The notes under the pieces are model-generated. The model had not been told where the DNA came from and did not search any database. It saw only the letters and a program-made list of their open reading frames with translations. A program made the translations under genes and the position numbers. Positions 62,365 to 64,000 of a stretch of 64,000 nt of DNA are shown piece by piece. Source of the stretch: Lithospermum erythrorhizon (Eukaryota; Streptophyta; Magnoliopsida; Boraginales; Boraginaceae); assembly GCA_019722365.1 (NCBI GenBank), contig JADFUC010001661.1:62001-126000 (forward strand). Reading direction: 5' to 3'. Position 1 is the first letter of the stretch; each line of letters opens with the position of its first letter.

Positions 62365-63043
62365 CTAAACAATGGTGCATCTTTTATAATAGGGATCATC
62401 GACGACAACAGTGCAGACTTGGCAACCAGAGCAGGCAGAAAGACAAGGATTGAACATAACCATCCGAGAGGGTGATGTGCAAGGCTTCTTTGGTGCTCCA
62501 ACGCTGATGATTTCTGCTCGCTTCTTCGCCTTCCTAATTTGTTTTGTGACTTTTACTGGATCTACATCTCCAATTACTGTTAGAATTCCCTTCTCCTTAT
62601 TCAAAGAGAGCTGATCAATTCCTGTTGTAACACAGAGACCATGTTGTCGATTTCAGTATTGAAAAAGCACTACTCTGGTAAAGTCTGGTGAGGTAATTGA
62701 TAAGATGAATATTGCATAAGAATAACAAGATAGATAAACCAAATGAGAAAAGGCATGCAAATAAATATCAGAGTCCTCCTTGAAAATGTAGCATAAAATT
62801 AACGACCCTAAAATCAACATGTCGCGCATATTAATTGAAGTTGTACCTATAAGTTTGCTGACAGTTTTCAATAAATCAGCCCTTGATTCATCAGAGTGAA
62901 TGTCGACTTTCAGCTCAATTTTCTATGGCATTCACACCCGAAAGAAAAAAACTAATCAGAGAAGCACAACTTTCACATAGTATATTATCTACTGTATGAA
63001 AGATTGTAAGTTAGATGGACTGGACAATATGCTTTACCTTCAT
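62365..63043 (-). CDS. HIPP-like heavy-metal-associated domain protein (112 aa)
   Basis: Coding exons 63038-63043 (Met-Lys only), 62847-62922 and 62365-62621, total 339 nt with correct phases. The upstream part of the first exon (63044-63081) has no other ATG and follows an acceptor, so a 5' exon lies further right. Residues 1-70 form an HMA ferredoxin-like fold: KIELKVDIHSDESRADLLKT, then GILTVIGDVDPVKVTKQIRK and KRAEIISVG. The metal-binding MxCxxC loop is replaced by DIHSDESR, so classic Cu/Zn binding is unlikely. The tail is Cys-rich (CLSACSGCQVC) and ends CTIV, a CaaX-like box for prenylation, the hallmark of plant HIPPs. X = Val is not the usual residue. Likely membrane-anchored protein of stress or metal responses; exact role unknown. 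Confidence 0.82.
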
Positions 63044-63081
63044 ACTTGAAAATTTTGGTTGAGGTGTTGTGGTTGCAATAT

Positions 63082-64000
63082 CTGAAAAGCAATTATGTGT
63101 AACGGTAACAAGGCACAATAGATTCTTTTATAGTAGGTGAGAGTTAATAAATATTGCATTAAGGAGAAGAGAACAATAAGAATGTCATTTGACAATGTAA
63201 AAATATTTCAAACAAGACAATCATGATGTCAATTCTGAATTTTTCTAAACACATTTCTCAATCATTTTTCAATTTCAATATGTATAGACATTTGCAATTC
63301 AATAATCAGTAAACGGTACAACATGAAGAAAGAAAATGATGTTATCATTTAGGGTCCATACATATTTCGATTGACTTGAATATACAATGAGTGTAGAGCC
63401 ATCCCAAGTCTTTCCTTAGCCCTTGATTTAATCTCAGTAATCTAGCAGAGGTAGATCACATCAAGCCTACTGATAGATCCACCAAACTAACAGGAATCTT
63501 TGGTCATTCTTATCTCTTTCTTTTGTTGAAAAATCAAACATCAATATCAACATACCACAAAGCCTCTGAATAGGCATATACATTAAGCGGGGTAAGGGGG
63601 AGGGAGGTCAGATAGTACATAATCTTATCCTGTAATAATACTGTTTTCAGAATGATCCAAAAGTAAAGTGCAAATATTATCTACTACTTCACAATAGATA
63701 ACAGACATAAATAATTTAATGAGCTTAAGAAAAAAAATTCATTAACCGGCCTGATGGCTGAAGAATACAATATTCATATTGTTTAATCTATGACAGAAAC
63801 CAAATACTCCGTAGCAATTATATTATTTATACAAGGCCCAACTGAGGAAATAGAGTATGCAATAATCAAATATCTAAGTTTGAAAACTTCAACTCCACAT
63901 GGTGTAAACATCGAATCCTCCAACAAATTCCATACCGATTTAGCCAAAGATTTTCAGGATTTTCTATCTTTCGAATATAATTTAAATAAATCAAACACTA
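63082..64000. other. Upstream region of the HIPP-like gene
   Basis: Probably contains the remaining 5' UTR intron and 5' exon of the HIPP-like gene on the minus strand. No confident exon, TATA box or other gene could be fixed before the window ends. Confidence 0.4.

Noticed and set aside
1..64000. CRISPR arrays, operons or bacterial-type genes
   Set aside because: No regularly spaced short repeats of CRISPR type; all genes are intron-bearing plant genes or plant transposons.

Overview
This window is nuclear DNA of a flowering plant, most likely a eudicot. It is AT-rich. Its real genes have introns with GT..AG borders and encode plant-specific families (WAT1/MtN21 transporter, NEAP, MUSTANG, LTI6/RCI2, HIPP, MIR408), and they sit between many decayed plant transposons. 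The species cannot be fixed from the sequence.

Layout. 1-2.3 kb: 5' part of a WAT1-related transporter on the minus strand, running off the left edge, with a frame break in its last visible exon. 2.5-5.7 kb: CACTA-like non-autonomous DNA element holding a ~100-bp tandem array and a large inverted repeat. 6.6-19.1 kb: transposon land, with a Stowaway MITE, two solo LTRs of one 2.6-2.8 kb family (each with a 5-bp target duplication), and a 0.6-kb MITE with ~118-bp terminal inverted repeats. 19.3-23.1 kb: TAA-rich tandem repeats and a 5'-truncated Ty1/copia element. 24.3-25.2 kb: an F-box gene with two in-frame stops, followed by a hAT-like MITE carrying a nested SINE. 27.1-29.7 kb: a five-exon NEAP nuclear-envelope coiled-coil gene. 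31.4-33.4 kb: Ty3/gypsy gag-protease debris. 34.7-35.2 kb: a MIR408 locus with a dense GTAC cluster upstream. 36.4-38.8 kb: a MUSTANG-type domesticated Mutator transposase. 39.5-46.1 kb: an old copia element with both short LTRs. 46.2 kb: a SINE with a 17-bp target duplication. 48.8 kb: a small putatively N-myristoylated protein. 50.5-50.8 kb: an LTI6/RCI2 (PMP3) gene. 53.3-59.6 kb: a 19-coding-exon MBOAT gene (HHAT/GUP1-like). 62.4-63.1 kb: a HIPP-like heavy-metal-domain protein.

The genes do not form a shared pathway; this is an ordinary euchromatic plant neighbourhood. The best functional link is MIR408 with its upstream GTAC motifs, the core recognised by the copper regulator SPL7. I found no clearly new biological system. 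The most notable items are the MIR408 promoter cluster, two microduplications that each copy a splice site of the MBOAT gene, the nested inverted-repeat element at 4.3-5.1 kb, and a solo LTR whose target duplication contains an ATG.
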